64,000 nt of DNA, taken from NCBI RefSeq assembly GCF_020400825.1, contig NZ_JAINVH010000010.1, positions 124,001 to 188,000 of the forward strand, read 5' to 3'. The notes beneath the pieces were generated by a model that saw only the letters and a program-made list of their open reading frames with translations, was not told where the DNA came from and did no database searches. A program made the position numbers and the translations under genes. Every line of letters starts with the position of its first letter. The first letter of the stretch is position 1. This DNA is from Streptomyces sp. HPF1205. Lineage in GTDB: Bacteria > Actinomycetota > Actinomycetes > Streptomycetales > Streptomycetaceae. Below are positions 44,531-56,785 of this stretch, one piece after another.

Positions 44531-44560
44531 GGAGGGGCCCCCGGGACCGGGCACCCCTCC
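44531..44560. terminator. Hairpin terminator between sigma factor and MFS gene
   Basis: Outer arms GGAGGGG 44531-44537 and CCCCTCC 44554-44560 enclose an inner CCCGG/CCGGG stem. It is 13 bases past the MFS stop on the minus strand. The rest of 44304-44573 shows no gene. Confidence 0.6.
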
Positions 44561-44573
44561 CCGTTCGTTCCGC

Positions 44574-46058
44574 TCAGGCGCCGCCCGTCGGGCTCGCCGC
44601 CGGCGCGGCCGACAGCGGGGCGGCGATGTCCTCGAGCGACCGCTGTTCCGCGTCGACCGCGAGGAAGGCGGCGACCAGACCGGCCGCGCACATCAGGGAC
44701 GCTCCGATGACGAAGGCCAGCACCGTGTCGCCGACGACACCGGACTTGGTGAGGTCGGAGAAGACCAGCGGACCGCTGATGCCGCCGGCCGCGGTGCCCA
44801 GGGCGTAGAAGAACGCGATGGCCATGGCCCGCGTCTCCATCGGGAAGATCTCCGAGACCGTCAGGTAGGCGCTGCTGGCACCGGCCGAGGCGAAGAACAG
44901 CACCACGCACCAGCAGGCGGTGATCGTGGTGGCGTCCAGCGAGCCGCGGTCGAACAGCCAGGCGGTGCCGAACAGCAGCAGACCCGACACGATGTAGGTG
45001 GACGAGATCATGACGCGCCGGCCCAGCGTGTCGAAGAGGTGGCCGAGCAGCAGCGGGCCGAGGAAGTTGCCGGCCGCGATGACCGCGAAGTAGTAGCCGG
45101 TGTCGCCGGTGCCGACGTCGAAGAACGTGGTGAGGATGCTGCCGAAGCCGAAGGTGATCGCGTTGTAGAGGAACGCCTGGCCGACGAAGAGGGCCAGGCC
45201 CAGGATCGCCCGTTTGGGGTAGGCGGTGAAGACGGTCCTCGCGATGACGCCGAAGCCGATGCTCTCGCGCTGGTGGATGGTCATCCGCTGCCGCACGCGC
45301 GGCAGCCGCTCCTGCTTCTCCTGCTCGATCCGCCGCTCCACCGAGTCGACCAGTTGGTCCGCCTCGTCACCGCGCCCGTGGATGAACTGCCAGCGCGGGC
45401 TCTCCGGCACGTGCCGGCGGACCAGCAGGATGACCAGGCCGAGCACGACGCCGAGCGCGAAGGTGAGCCGCCAGCCCACGTCGACCGGGAAGATTCGGGT
45501 GTTGAGGGCGACGATGGACAGCAACGAGCCGCCGACGGCGCCGAGCCAGTAGCTGCCGTTGATGATCAGGTCCACCCGGCCGCGGTAGCGGGACGGGATG
45601 AGTTCGTCGATGGCCGAGTTGATGGCCGCGTACTCGCCCCCGATGCCGAAACCGGTGAGGAAGCGGAACAGGAAGAACCACCAGGGCGCGAAGGACAGCG
45701 CGGTCATGGCGGTGGCGCCCAGGTACACCGCCAGGGTGAGCATGAACAGTTTCTTGCGGCCCCGGCGGTCGGTCAGCCAGCCGAAGAACAGGGCGCCGGA
45801 GCAGGCTCCGGCCACGTAGAGGGCGGCCGCTATGCCGGTGATCTGAGCCGAGGTCACGGCCAGGCCGCTGCCCTCCTGCGACAGCCGGCCGGCGATGTTG
45901 CCGACCGTGGTCACCTCCAGGCCGTCCAGAATCCACACGGTCCCCAGACCCACCACGATCATCCAGTGCCACCGCGACCACGGCAGCCGGTCCAGGCGCG
46001 CGGGTACGTCGGTGGTGACGGTCCCGCTCTGCGCGGTACTCGGCCGGTGCACGGCCAT
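44574..46058 (-). CDS. MFS transporter, sugar-porter/metabolite type
   Basis: A 494-residue, 12-helix permease. It has the first-loop signature GWLTDRRGRKKLFMLTLAVY, GFGIGGEYAAINSAIDELIP followed by SRYRGRVDLIINGS, PESPRWQFIHGRGDEADQ (the sugar-porter PESPR motif) and a second loop motif FDTLGRRVMISS. The central cytoplasmic loop is long and charged (EADQLVDSVERRIEQEKQER). Related proteins carry sugars or aromatic acids by proton symport; the cargo here is unknown. ATG 46058 follows GAGGAGGTGA. It is monocistronic. Confidence 0.9.
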   Translation of the reverse strand: MAVHRPSTAQSGTVTTDVPARLDRLPWSRWHWMIVVGLGTVWILDGLEVTTVGNIAGRLSQEGSGLAVTSAQITGIAAALYVAGACSGALFFGWLTDRRGRKKLFMLTLAVYLGATAMTALSFAPWWFFLFRFLTGFGIGGEYAAINSAIDELIPSRYRGRVDLIINGSYWLGAVGGSLLSIVALNTRIFPVDVGWRLTFALGVVLGLVILLVRRHVPESPRWQFIHGRGDEADQLVDSVERRIEQEKQERLPRVRQRMTIHQRESIGFGVIARTVFTAYPKRAILGLALFVGQAFLYNAITFGFGSILTTFFDVGTGDTGYYFAVIAAGNFLGPLLLGHLFDTLGRRVMISSTYIVSGLLLFGTAWLFDRGSLDATTITACWCVVLFFASAGASSAYLTVSEIFPMETRAMAIAFFYALGTAAGGISGPLVFSDLTKSGVVGDTVLAFVIGASLMCAAGLVAAFLAVDAEQRSLEDIAAPLSAAPAASPTGGA

Positions 46059-46207
46059 GGAAGATCACCTCCTCGCCGGTCAGTCTCACACCGGCCCGCG
46101 GCTGTCGCGCGCCGGACACTTCCGTTGGCGGTGCACGGCCACCGCTGTGGATCAGGCGGCCGTCCCCTGCACTGACGCATGTCCCGTGGCGCGCCGGACA
46201 CGCCACG

Positions 46208-46244
46208 GGCCGGGGCCCCGTCGCGATTCGACGGTGCCCCGGCC
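46208..46244 (-). terminator. Cellulase terminator
   Basis: GGCCGGGGC 46208-46216 pairs with 46236-46244, continued by CCGTCG 46218-46223 with 46229-46234, around a 5-nt loop. It lies 17 bases past the cellulase stop. A second 9-bp hairpin (46183-46191 with 46201-46209) overlaps its edge. Confidence 0.7.
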
Positions 46245-46260
46245 CGGTGTTCACCGACGG

Positions 46261-48831
<2,571 letters not shown>

Positions 48832-48927
48832 TCACACGAGATGACTGGCGTTTCGCGTGGCAAAGGACATGGGAGCACCACCCACGCTCCAGCCCCCCGA
48901 CCGAACGACGAGGTGTGAGGTTCCGCA

Positions 48928-50295
48928 GTGCGTCAGCCGCTCTCCGCTCCGCAGCCCCCCGCCGGCCGCCCCACCGGCGCCGGACCACGGACCGCCGCCC
49001 GAGGACGGCTGCGCGCCGGCCGGCTGCCGGTCTGCCTCGCGGCGGGGGTGCTGCTCGCCGTCGCCGGGTGCGGCGACGGCAACAGCCGTACGCCGACCGT
49101 GTCGTCGGCAGCGCCCTCGGGCACCGGTGGCACGACCGCCACCGGCACCGCCGCGAGCCCGACCACCTCGGCGTCGTCCGTGCCGGGCTCCGCCACGCGG
49201 CCGACCGCTTCGTCGGGCGCGGCCACCGGGACCACGCGGCCGTCGAGCTGCGTGGACCGGACGGTGAACGCCATGAGCCAGGCGCAGCGGGTGGGGCAGC
49301 TGTTCATGACCTCCGTGAGCACCACGGGAATGACCACGGCCGAGGCGGCGGCGATCAGGCAGGGGAAGACCGGCTCGGTGTTCCTGAAGGTGCACACGAA
49401 CGCGGGGACCGCGGCGGTGAGGTCCGTCGCGAACCGGGCGCGGGCCCTGACCTCGCCCGTCAAGGGGGTCACGGTGGGCATGCTGGTGGCCACCGACCAG
49501 GAGGGCGGTCTGGTGCAGGTGCTGAACGGCCCCGGGTTCAGCGTGATCCCGAGCGCCGCGCGGCAGGGCACCTCGGCGCCGGCCACGCTGCAGAAGGACG
49601 CCGAGACCTGGGGCCGGCAGCTGCGGGCGGCCGGGGTCACCATGAACCTGGCGCCGGTCGCCGACACCGTGCCGCCCGCCCTGGTGAACGTCAACGCCCC
49701 CATCGGGAAGCTGTCCCGCGAGTACGGCACCGACCCCGCGACCGTGGCCTCGCACAGCACCGCCTTCCTTCGCGGGATGGCGCGGGCCGGCGTCGTCGCC
49801 ACCGCCAAGCACTTCCCGGGGCTGGGCCGGGTGACCGGCAACACCGACACGACGGCGGGCGTGGTGGACGGGGTCACCACCAGCACCGACCCGTTCCTGC
49901 AGCCGTTCAAGTCGGCCATCGACGCGGGTGTGCCGTTCGTGATGGTCTCCTCCGCCACCTACGCCAGGATCGACCCGTCCCGGCAGGCCGTGTTCTCCCC
50001 GGTGGTGCTGCGCACCCTGCTGCGCGGTTCGCTGGGCTTCAAGGGCGTGATCATCTCCGACGACCTGGGCCAGGCCGTGGCGGTCGCCGACCGTACGCCG
50101 GCCCGGCGGGCCCTGGACTTCTTCGCCGCCGGCGGCAACGTCCTGCTGACCGTCCAGCCGGCGGACATCGGCCCGATGACCTCGGCGGTGCTGGCCCGGC
50201 TGCCGCAGGACGCCGCCTTGCGCAGGAACGTGGACGACAGTGTGCGGCGGGTGCTCACGGCCAAGCAGAACGCGGGCCTGCTGACCTGCGGCTGA
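48928..50295 (+). CDS. GH3 family lipoprotein (beta-N-acetylhexosaminidase/beta-glucosidase-like)
   Basis: A 455-residue exported protein. The long N-terminus carries a lipobox (LLAVAGC near residues 42-48), then about 60 Ser/Thr/Ala-rich linker residues, then a GH3 barrel. The NagZ-like motif is TAKHFPGLGRVTGNTDTT, the ATDQEGGLVQ loop binds substrate, and the nucleophile Asp is in VIISDDLG. Members cleave N-acetylglucosamine from wall fragments or beta-glucosides. GTG 48928 follows GAGG by 7 bases. It is divergent from the cellulase; whether the shared region also ties it to CebR is unknown. Confidence 0.88.
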   Translation: MRQPLSAPQPPAGRPTGAGPRTAARGRLRAGRLPVCLAAGVLLAVAGCGDGNSRTPTVSSAAPSGTGGTTATGTAASPTTSASSVPGSATRPTASSGAATGTTRPSSCVDRTVNAMSQAQRVGQLFMTSVSTTGMTTAEAAAIRQGKTGSVFLKVHTNAGTAAVRSVANRARALTSPVKGVTVGMLVATDQEGGLVQVLNGPGFSVIPSAARQGTSAPATLQKDAETWGRQLRAAGVTMNLAPVADTVPPALVNVNAPIGKLSREYGTDPATVASHSTAFLRGMARAGVVATAKHFPGLGRVTGNTDTTAGVVDGVTTSTDPFLQPFKSAIDAGVPFVMVSSATYARIDPSRQAVFSPVVLRTLLRGSLGFKGVIISDDLGQAVAVADRTPARRALDFFAAGGNVLLTVQPADIGPMTSAVLARLPQDAALRRNVDDSVRRVLTAKQNAGLLTCG

Positions 50296-50355
50296 AGCGC
50301 CGCACAGGGCCGGGCGGGCGGACGGGGCGGGAAGCGCCCCGCGAGCCGCCGCCGT

Positions 50356-50436
50356 TCAGGCGAGCGCTTCGCGCGCCGCCGCCTCGAACGCGGCGGCGAG
50401 CGGGGAGGGCCGCGCCGCCGGCCGGGCGAGGGCGAC
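50356..50436 (-). pseudogene. Possible C-terminal relic of a minus-strand gene
   Basis: A minus-strand frame ending at TGA 50356-50358 reads [26 protein letters not shown] over its last 26 codons, with nearly all third positions G/C. This resembles the C-terminal end of LysR-type regulators. Upstream the frame turns into low-complexity Arg/Gly sequence with no domain. I take it as a remnant of a lost gene, at low confidence. Confidence 0.22.
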
Positions 50437-50642
50437 CCCGCCGCGACCCGGCCGACGACCGAGCCGACGACCGAGCCGGCGACCACACCGTGACCGCCCC
50501 CGGACCGGCTTGGACCGCGCCGGCCGCCGGCCGCCGCACGCCGGCCGGCCCGGCCGGCCCGCACTGTGACGAGCGGGTGAACCCCGCGGGAATTGTGGGC
50601 AGCGGTTGCGGCGGGGACTGGGTGCGCGGTCCGCGCGGTGCA

Positions 50643-50661
50643 TAAGGTGAGGCGCCCTTGA
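50643..50661. promoter_or_regulatory. Candidate iron box (DmdR/IdeR type) before efeO
   Basis: TAAGGTGAGGCGCCCTTGA matches the 19-bp DtxR-family consensus at about 12 positions, with 9 of 11 in the left half, and has AAGG/CCTT symmetry. It lies 35 bases upstream of the efeO GTG. Iron repression of an elemental-iron uptake operon would be expected. Confidence 0.45.
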
Positions 50662-50695
50662 GTTCCGCCACGCACCGACTTCCGGAGGTCCGGCC

Positions 50696-52210
50696 GTGTC
50701 CGCCGAACCCGCCGCGCCCGTGCCGGAGCCCGCGGCGACGCCCGATGCCGGGGCTGTCGCGGGATCCGGCCCCCGGGCCGATCACCAGGCCGATTCCCGG
50801 GCCGATTCCCGGGCCGATTCCCCGGCCCGTCCCCGGGACCACCGCGGGGACGGCTCCGGGGAGAGCGTCGGGGACGGCCTCCCCGCGGGGTCCGCGGACG
50901 GCTCCCCGGAGCCCGCGGGCCCCCGGGGCACGGACGCCACCGGGTCCGGACCGGTCAGGACCGGCCGGCCGCCGTCCTCTTCCTCTTCCTCTTCCTCGCG
51001 CCGCCGCGGGCGCATGTGGCAGGCCGTCGCCGCGGTGGCGGCCGCGGCCGCGGTGACCGCCGGAGTGCTGGCCTACGGCGGCAGTGGCGGAGGTGGCGGC
51101 CGGGACGACGCCAAGCAGGCCGCCGCCCCCGCGGCGGACGGCCTGCGGCACACCACCGTCCTGGTCTCGCCGGGCGGCTGCGGGCACGGCTGGGTGCGCC
51201 CGCACACCGGAACGCAGGCCTTCGACCTGCGCAACACGGGCGCGGCCGCCGCGGAGGTGTACCTGACCGATCCGCGCACCGGGCAGGTCTACGGCGAGGT
51301 CGACGGGCTCGCGCCGGGCACGACCCGGCCGATGGTGGTGGACCTGGGCAGCGGCACGTACGCCTTCAAGTGCCTGGCGGAGGACGCGGACGCGGTCACC
51401 GGCCCGTCGGTGGTCGTGCCGGGGCACGCCCCGCGGGGGCCCGCCGCGCTGCCGGTCAGCGGGCACGACCTGATCCCGCCCGCGCTCGCGTACCAGAAGT
51501 GGATCGGCGCGCGGATGAACGACCTGGTCGCCGGAGCGGTCAAGCTCGACGCGGACATCACCGGCGGGGACCTGGCCGCCGCGCGGCGCGACTGGTTGGC
51601 GGCCCACCTGGTGTACGAGCGGATGGGCGCCGCCTACGGCACGTTCGGCGACGCGGACGGCAGGATCAACGGCACGGCGGCCCGCGCCGGCGGCGCCGTG
51701 GACGACCCGGGCTTCACCGGCTTCCACCGGATCGAGTACGGGCTGTGGCGCGGCGCGTCGGCGGCGTCGCTGCGGGGCGCGGCGGCACGGCTGGTGAGCG
51801 ACACCAAGGCGCTGCGCGCCAGTTGGGCGCAGGCCCGGATGGACCCGGCCGACCTGGGGCTGCGGGCGCACGAGATCCTGGAGAACACGCAGCAGTTCGA
51901 GCTGACCGGCCGTACCGACTACGGCAGCGGCACCAGCCTCGCCACCGCGCGGGCCAATCTGGACGGCACGCGCGAGGTGCTCGCCGAGCTGCACGCGCTG
52001 CTGGTCCCCCGCGACCCGCAACTGCCGCAGCTGGAGGCGGCCTTGGACCGCACCCAGCGGGACCTGGACGATCGGCACCGCGGCGGCTCGTGGACCCCGC
52101 TCGGCGCGCTCTCCCACGACCAGCGGCAGCGGATCAACGCCGACGTGGGCGACCTGCTGGAACGACTCGCCCCGGTGGCGACGATCTTCGACGTACGGAG
52201 GACGGCATGA
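50696..52210 (+). CDS. efeO: Iron uptake protein EfeO (cupredoxin + M75 peptidase-like)
   Basis: A 504-residue protein. The first 105 residues are hydrophilic and low-complexity ([12 protein letters not shown], then a run of Ser). A membrane segment at about 108-128 is followed by a cupredoxin-like domain ([16 protein letters not shown] to [13 protein letters not shown]) and an M75/EfeM domain with [15 protein letters not shown] and the metal-site HxxE in FHRIEYGLW. It binds iron or copper outside the membrane for transfer to the permease. GTG 50696 has GGAGGT 6 bases upstream. It overlaps efeB by 4 bases. No efeU permease gene is adjacent on either side. Confidence 0.92.
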   Translation: MSAEPAAPVPEPAATPDAGAVAGSGPRADHQADSRADSRADSPARPRDHRGDGSGESVGDGLPAGSADGSPEPAGPRGTDATGSGPVRTGRPPSSSSSSSSRRRGRMWQAVAAVAAAAAVTAGVLAYGGSGGGGGRDDAKQAAAPAADGLRHTTVLVSPGGCGHGWVRPHTGTQAFDLRNTGAAAAEVYLTDPRTGQVYGEVDGLAPGTTRPMVVDLGSGTYAFKCLAEDADAVTGPSVVVPGHAPRGPAALPVSGHDLIPPALAYQKWIGARMNDLVAGAVKLDADITGGDLAAARRDWLAAHLVYERMGAAYGTFGDADGRINGTAARAGGAVDDPGFTGFHRIEYGLWRGASAASLRGAAARLVSDTKALRASWAQARMDPADLGLRAHEILENTQQFELTGRTDYGSGTSLATARANLDGTREVLAELHALLVPRDPQLPQLEAALDRTQRDLDDRHRGGSWTPLGALSHDQRQRINADVGDLLERLAPVATIFDVRRTA

Positions 52211-53484
52211 CCGACACGCCCGAGGCCGCCGGGGCCCTGCGGCGGCGCGGCTTCCTGCGCGGCGCGGCGCTCGGTGTGGGAACGGTCGGGGCGGTCGCGG
52301 GGGCGGGCGCCGCCGCCGCGGCCCTGACCGCGGACGCGAGCGCCACGGCGAGCCCGGGCGCGGACACGGGCGCGGGCGCGGGAGGCGGCCCCGCCCCTTT
52401 CCACGGCGTGCACCAGGCGGGCATCGCCGAACCCGTCCAGCGCTCCACCGTCTTCCTGTCCTACGACGTGACGGCCGCCGACCGCCGCGAACTGACCGAA
52501 CTGCTGCGTGCGGTGACCGAGCGCGCCCGTTTCCTGACCGCGGGCGGCACGCCGGCGCCGCTGGGGATCACCGGCCCGCCGTCGGACAGCGGCACGCTGG
52601 GCCCGCGGGTGCCCGGCGACGGACTGACGGTCACCGTCGGGGTGGGGGCGTCGCTGTTCGACGACCGGTTCGGGCTGGCGGGGCGCCGCCCGGCCCGGCT
52701 GAAGCGGATGCCGGCGTTCCCCGACGACGACCTCGACCCGGCCTGGTGCCACGGCGACCTGAGCCTGCAGATCGGCGCGGCGCACCCGGACGCGGTGCTG
52801 CACGCGCTGCGGGACATCGCCCGCCACACCCGCGGCGGCATGCAGGTGCGGTGGCGGATCGACGGGTTCACCAGTCCCCCGAGGCCCAGCGGCACACCGC
52901 GCAACCACCTGGGCTTCAAGGACGGTACGGCCAACCCGGACGTCACCGACCCGGCGGTCGCGGACCGCCTGCTGTGGACGGCCGGTGACGGCGAGCCGCC
53001 GTGGGCGGCCGGCGGCTCGTACCAGGTGGTGCGGGTGATCCGGATGCTGGTCGAGTTCTGGGACCGGGTGTCGGTCACCGAGCAGGAGCGGATCTTCGGC
53101 CGGAGCAAGGCGACGGGCGCGCCGCTGGACGGCGACGGGGAGTTCGACACGCCGGCGTACGCCCAGGACCCGACCGGCGACGTGATACCGCTGGACAGCC
53201 ACATACGCCTGGCCAATCCGCGTACCGCGCGGACCGCGGACTCCCGGCTGCTGCGGCGCGGGTACAACTACGACCGCGGCATGGACAGCAACGGCGATCT
53301 CGACATGGGCCTGATCTTCGTCTGCTACCAGCGGGACCTGGTCCGGCAGTTCGAGACGGTCCAGAAGCGGCTTGCGGGCGAGCCGCTGGTGGACTACGTG
53401 ACGCCGTTCGGCGGCGGGTACTTCTTCGCGCTGCCCGGGGTACGCGACCGCTCGGACTGGCTGGGACGGGCACTGCTGGCCTGA
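52207..53484 (+). CDS. efeB: Tat-exported Dyp-type peroxidase EfeB
   Basis: A 425-residue heme peroxidase. The twin-arginine signal is [14 protein letters not shown] at residues 12-25 with an Ala/Gly core to about 50. The Dyp hallmark GxxDG is [11 protein letters not shown], the proximal His lies in [10 protein letters not shown], and the distal Arg is probably in RIRG-like segment [14 protein letters not shown]. EfeB oxidises ferrous iron or releases iron from heme outside the membrane. The start overlaps the efeO stop (ATGA), so the pair is coupled. The gene is complete. Confidence 0.94.
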   Translation: MTDTPEAAGALRRRGFLRGAALGVGTVGAVAGAGAAAAALTADASATASPGADTGAGAGGGPAPFHGVHQAGIAEPVQRSTVFLSYDVTAADRRELTELLRAVTERARFLTAGGTPAPLGITGPPSDSGTLGPRVPGDGLTVTVGVGASLFDDRFGLAGRRPARLKRMPAFPDDDLDPAWCHGDLSLQIGAAHPDAVLHALRDIARHTRGGMQVRWRIDGFTSPPRPSGTPRNHLGFKDGTANPDVTDPAVADRLLWTAGDGEPPWAAGGSYQVVRVIRMLVEFWDRVSVTEQERIFGRSKATGAPLDGDGEFDTPAYAQDPTGDVIPLDSHIRLANPRTARTADSRLLRRGYNYDRGMDSNGDLDMGLIFVCYQRDLVRQFETVQKRLAGEPLVDYVTPFGGGYFFALPGVRDRSDWLGRALLA

Positions 53485-53689
53485 GAAGGGCGGTCGGTGG
53501 CCGGAAACCGCGCCCGATCACCAAGGGGGAGTAAAGAGTTCCCTCGGATTTCCTGACTCGCTGTTCACCTGAGCGCCATCGACGGTCTGTTGGCATGTCG
53601 TGGTACGTCCGGGACGATCTCGTTCGACATCGTGCGCGAATTGAGTCAGCGGCACACGCGAAGCGCCACTTAGCGGAGGCTGGGAGCAC

Positions 53690-55621
53690 ATGAGCACCAC
53701 AAGCGGTTCGGGCAGGAATGGAGAGTCGGGAGCGCTCAGGCGCCCCGCGCGCTGGGGGGCGTTCGCCGGAGCCGCGGCCCTCGTGCTGATGGGCGGCACC
53801 GCGCCGGCCGCGTACGCGGACCCGGCGCACCACGGCGGCGGCACCGCGACCCCCGTCAAGCACCTGGTGGTCATCTTCGACGAGAACGTCTCGTTCGACC
53901 ACTACTTCGGCACCTACCCGGTGGCGGCCAACACCGACGGCACCAGGTTCACCGCCGCCAGGCACACCCCGAAGGACATCGACACCCTCGCCCGCGCGGG
54001 TCTGCTGAGCAAGAACCCGAACCAGTACGCGCCAAAGCGGCTGGGTCCCGGCAAGGCGATGACCTGCGACCAGAACCACGGCTACGGCCCCGAGCAGTAC
54101 GCGGCGGACGGCGGCAAGGCCGACGCGTACGTGCAGAACACCGAGAGCAGCACGTGCTCCGCCCCGCTGTTCGGCGAGCCCGGCCTGGTGATGGACTACT
54201 ACGACGGCAACACCGTCACCGGCCTGTGGAACTACGCCCAGCACTACTCCTTGAGCGACAACTCCTGGAGCAGCACCTACGGGCCCTCCACGCCGGGCGC
54301 GCTGAACCTCGTCTCCGGCCAGACGCACGGGGTGATCTCGGTCGACCCCAAGAGCGGCAGCGAGAACCCGAAGCAGACCGCGACGCCGGACGCGTACACC
54401 GTCCAGTCGCCGGACGCGAAGGGCGTCGGCACGGTCATCAACGACCCCGACCCGGCCTACGACGACTGCTCGGACAAGGACCACACCAGCAGCAACGCGC
54501 TGGCGGTCATGCAGGGCAGGAACATCGGCGACATGCTCAACCAGCGCGGTGTGACCTGGGGCTGGTTCCAGGGCGGTTTCCGGCCGGCCACGGCCTGGGA
54601 CGGCAAGGCCGGCGACTACGCCACCTGCGCCGGCGACACGCACACCAACGTCGGCGGCGTGGCGGTGGAGGACTACAGCCCGCACCACTCGCCGTTCCAG
54701 TACTACAAGTCCACCTCCAACCCGCACCACCTCCCGCCGCGGAACGCGGCCGAGATCGGCCACGACGGCCAGGCGAACCACAACTACGACCTGAGCGACT
54801 TCGACACCGCGCTCAAGGGCGGCAACCTGCCGGCCGTCAGCTTCCTGAAGGCCGCGGAGTACCAGGACGGCCACGCCGCCTACTCCGACCCGACCGACGA
54901 ACAGCACTTCCTGGTCGACGAGATCAACGCGATCCAGTCCTCGCCGCAGTGGAAGGACACCGCGGTCGTGATCGCGTACGACGACTCCGACGGCTGGTAC
55001 GACCACGCCTTCGCCACGCCTTCCAACGGCTCGAAGGACACCAAGCTCGCCTCCAACGGCAAGGCGTACGACAGCCCGGCCTGCCAGGCCGGTCCGGCCG
55101 CCGCGGGCGGCTACGCGGACCGCTGCGGCCCGGGCACCCGGCAGCCGCTGCTGGTGATCTCCCCGTACAGCAAGGTGAACTCGGTCGACCACACCCGCAC
55201 CGAGGCGGCGTCGATCACCCGCTTCATCGAGGACAACTGGCGCACCGGCCGGATCGGTGACGCCTCCTTCGACGCCACTGCCGGCTCCCTGGACGGCGCG
55301 TTCGACTTCCGGCACCCCAACGACAAGCAGGTGCTGCTGAACAGTGACGGCTCGGTGAAGTCGGTCCGGCCGATCAGCGCGCACGGCGGATCCGGCGGCG
55401 GCCGGGACGACGGGGCCACCGGTTCGGCGACGGCCGGTTCCTCGGCCGGCACCTCCTCGACCTCGGGTACGTCCGCCAACAACCCGTCCACGCAGCTCGC
55501 CGAGACCGGCGGCTCCTGGCCGGCCCTCCCGCTGGGCATCGGCGGGGCCGTGCTGGTGGCCGGCGGCGGCGCGGTGTACTACGCCCGCAAGCACCGCCAC
55601 GGCTCGGTGAGCGCCGTCTGA
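53690..55621 (+). CDS. Phospholipase C/acid phosphatase-like protein with LAETG wall anchor
   Basis: A 643-residue exported phosphoesterase. After a signal peptide (WGAFAGAAALVLMGGTAPAA, cleavage near AYA-D) the catalytic domain opens with FDENVSFDHYFGTYP, the metal and nucleophile motif of the phospholipase C/AcpA family. YGPSTPGALNLVSGQTHGVI, the late Asp pair in IAYDDSDGWYDH and the closing VDHTRTEAASITRFIEDN follow. The C-terminus has a Gly/Ser/Thr linker, the sortase-E-type motif LAETG, a hydrophobic segment and KHRHG. It should be covalently wall-bound. A single PHO-like GTTCACC at 53563 lies upstream but without a clear second repeat. Confidence 0.9.
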   Translation: MSTTSGSGRNGESGALRRPARWGAFAGAAALVLMGGTAPAAYADPAHHGGGTATPVKHLVVIFDENVSFDHYFGTYPVAANTDGTRFTAARHTPKDIDTLARAGLLSKNPNQYAPKRLGPGKAMTCDQNHGYGPEQYAADGGKADAYVQNTESSTCSAPLFGEPGLVMDYYDGNTVTGLWNYAQHYSLSDNSWSSTYGPSTPGALNLVSGQTHGVISVDPKSGSENPKQTATPDAYTVQSPDAKGVGTVINDPDPAYDDCSDKDHTSSNALAVMQGRNIGDMLNQRGVTWGWFQGGFRPATAWDGKAGDYATCAGDTHTNVGGVAVEDYSPHHSPFQYYKSTSNPHHLPPRNAAEIGHDGQANHNYDLSDFDTALKGGNLPAVSFLKAAEYQDGHAAYSDPTDEQHFLVDEINAIQSSPQWKDTAVVIAYDDSDGWYDHAFATPSNGSKDTKLASNGKAYDSPACQAGPAAAGGYADRCGPGTRQPLLVISPYSKVNSVDHTRTEAASITRFIEDNWRTGRIGDASFDATAGSLDGAFDFRHPNDKQVLLNSDGSVKSVRPISAHGGSGGGRDDGATGSATAGSSAGTSSTSGTSANNPSTQLAETGGSWPALPLGIGGAVLVAGGGAVYYARKHRHGSVSAV

Positions 55622-55722
55622 CGCACCGGTCGCACGGATGGGGGCCGCCCCGGCAGACGCCGGGGCGGCCCTCGCCGCTTCGTGGCCCGCGATCGGCCGA
55701 GCCGCCGTACGAAGGACGCTCC

Positions 55723-56718
55723 TTGCCGTATCGGCAAAGGAACTTGCGCGCGTACACGGTGTCGCGCATGGTCGCTCCCATGACGAACGGACGAGAGGGG
55801 CACGGCGGCCACGCCCACTCCCCCGCGCACTCCCACCCCCACTCCCACCCCGGCGGCGACCAGGAACTCGACTGGGCGGCGATGGCCGACCACCTGGAGC
55901 GGGCCGGCGAGATCACCCTGGCGTCGCTGACCGAGACGGCGCAGTGGCTGGGCGACCTGCTGGCGGAACGCGGCACGCGGGTGCGGCGGGTGCTCGACGT
56001 GGGCAGCGGGCCCGGCGTGGCCGCGTGCGTGTTCGCCGGGGCCTTCCCAGGGGCCGAGGTCGTCGCCGTGGACGGCTCGGAACCCCTGCTGGAGCGGGCG
56101 GCGCTGCGCGCGGCCGGAGCCGGCGTGGAGGCGGAGCGCTTCCGTACCCTGCGGGTCGACCTGCCCGAGGACTTCGGCGCCCTCGGCGGCGCCGACCTGA
56201 TCTGGTCGAGCCGGGCCGTGCACCACCTCGGCGACCAGCAGGACGCGCTGAACCGGCTGGCCGGCTCGCTGCGGGACGGCGGGCTGCTGGCGGTCGCGGA
56301 GGGGGGACTGCCGATGCGCTTCCTGCCGCGCGACTTCGGGCTCGGCCGCCCGGGGCTGGAGGCACGGATCGACGCGGTCAACGGCGAGTGGTTCACCGTG
56401 ATGCGGTCCGAACTGCCGGGCGCGGTCGCCGTGGTGGAGGACTGGCCGGCGATGCTGCGGCGGGCGGGACTGACCCCGGCGGGCTCCCGGACGTTCCTGA
56501 CCGACCTGCAGGCGCCGGTGGACGGCACCGTACGCGACTACCTGCACGCGCACCTGAGCCGGGTCCGCGAGGTGCTGGGTACCGAACTCGACGAGGACGA
56601 CGTGCCGGTCCTGGACGCCTTGCTGGACGACGGCTCGCCGCACGGGGTCAGGCGGCGGCCCGACCTGTTCTTCCTGACGGCGACGACGGTCCACACGGCG
56701 GTGCGTTCCGCGCGGTGA
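55723..56718 (+). CDS. Class I SAM-dependent methyltransferase with His-rich N-terminus
   Basis: A methyltransferase of 331 residues from TTG 55723, which has GAAGGA 6 bases upstream; ATG 55780 (312 residues) is a strong alternative. A His-rich stretch (HGGHAHSPAHSHPHSHPGGD) precedes the domain. Motif I is VLDVGSGPGVAACVFAGAF, the acidic contact is in VVAVDGSEPLL, motif II is LIWSSRAVHHLGDQ and motif III is LRDGGLLAVAEGG. The substrate is unknown. The His cluster could bind metal. It is convergent with a second, unrelated methyltransferase. Confidence 0.85.
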   Translation: MPYRQRNLRAYTVSRMVAPMTNGREGHGGHAHSPAHSHPHSHPGGDQELDWAAMADHLERAGEITLASLTETAQWLGDLLAERGTRVRRVLDVGSGPGVAACVFAGAFPGAEVVAVDGSEPLLERAALRAAGAGVEAERFRTLRVDLPEDFGALGGADLIWSSRAVHHLGDQQDALNRLAGSLRDGGLLAVAEGGLPMRFLPRDFGLGRPGLEARIDAVNGEWFTVMRSELPGAVAVVEDWPAMLRRAGLTPAGSRTFLTDLQAPVDGTVRDYLHAHLSRVREVLGTELDEDDVPVLDALLDDGSPHGVRRRPDLFFLTATTVHTAVRSAR

Positions 56719-56785
56719 ACGCTCACGGGCCCCGGGCCGTGGCTACGCGGCCGGGCGCCGCGGCCCGTGACGGTTCCCGGGCGGC

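Larger units (their letters stand above)
50296..50695. other. 400-bp intergenic region before efeO
   Basis: Contains a short minus-strand coding-like relic (50356-50436), three 12-nt repeats of the GAGCCGACGACC type at about 50450-50483, and a candidate iron box at 50643-50661. No complete gene was found. Confidence 0.4.

Noticed and set aside
53538..53573. PHO-box-like GTTC words (53538, 53563) upstream of the phospholipase C gene
   Set aside because: The two words are not 11 nt apart and only one GTTCACC is a good match, so the repeat requirement for PhoP is not met by eye.
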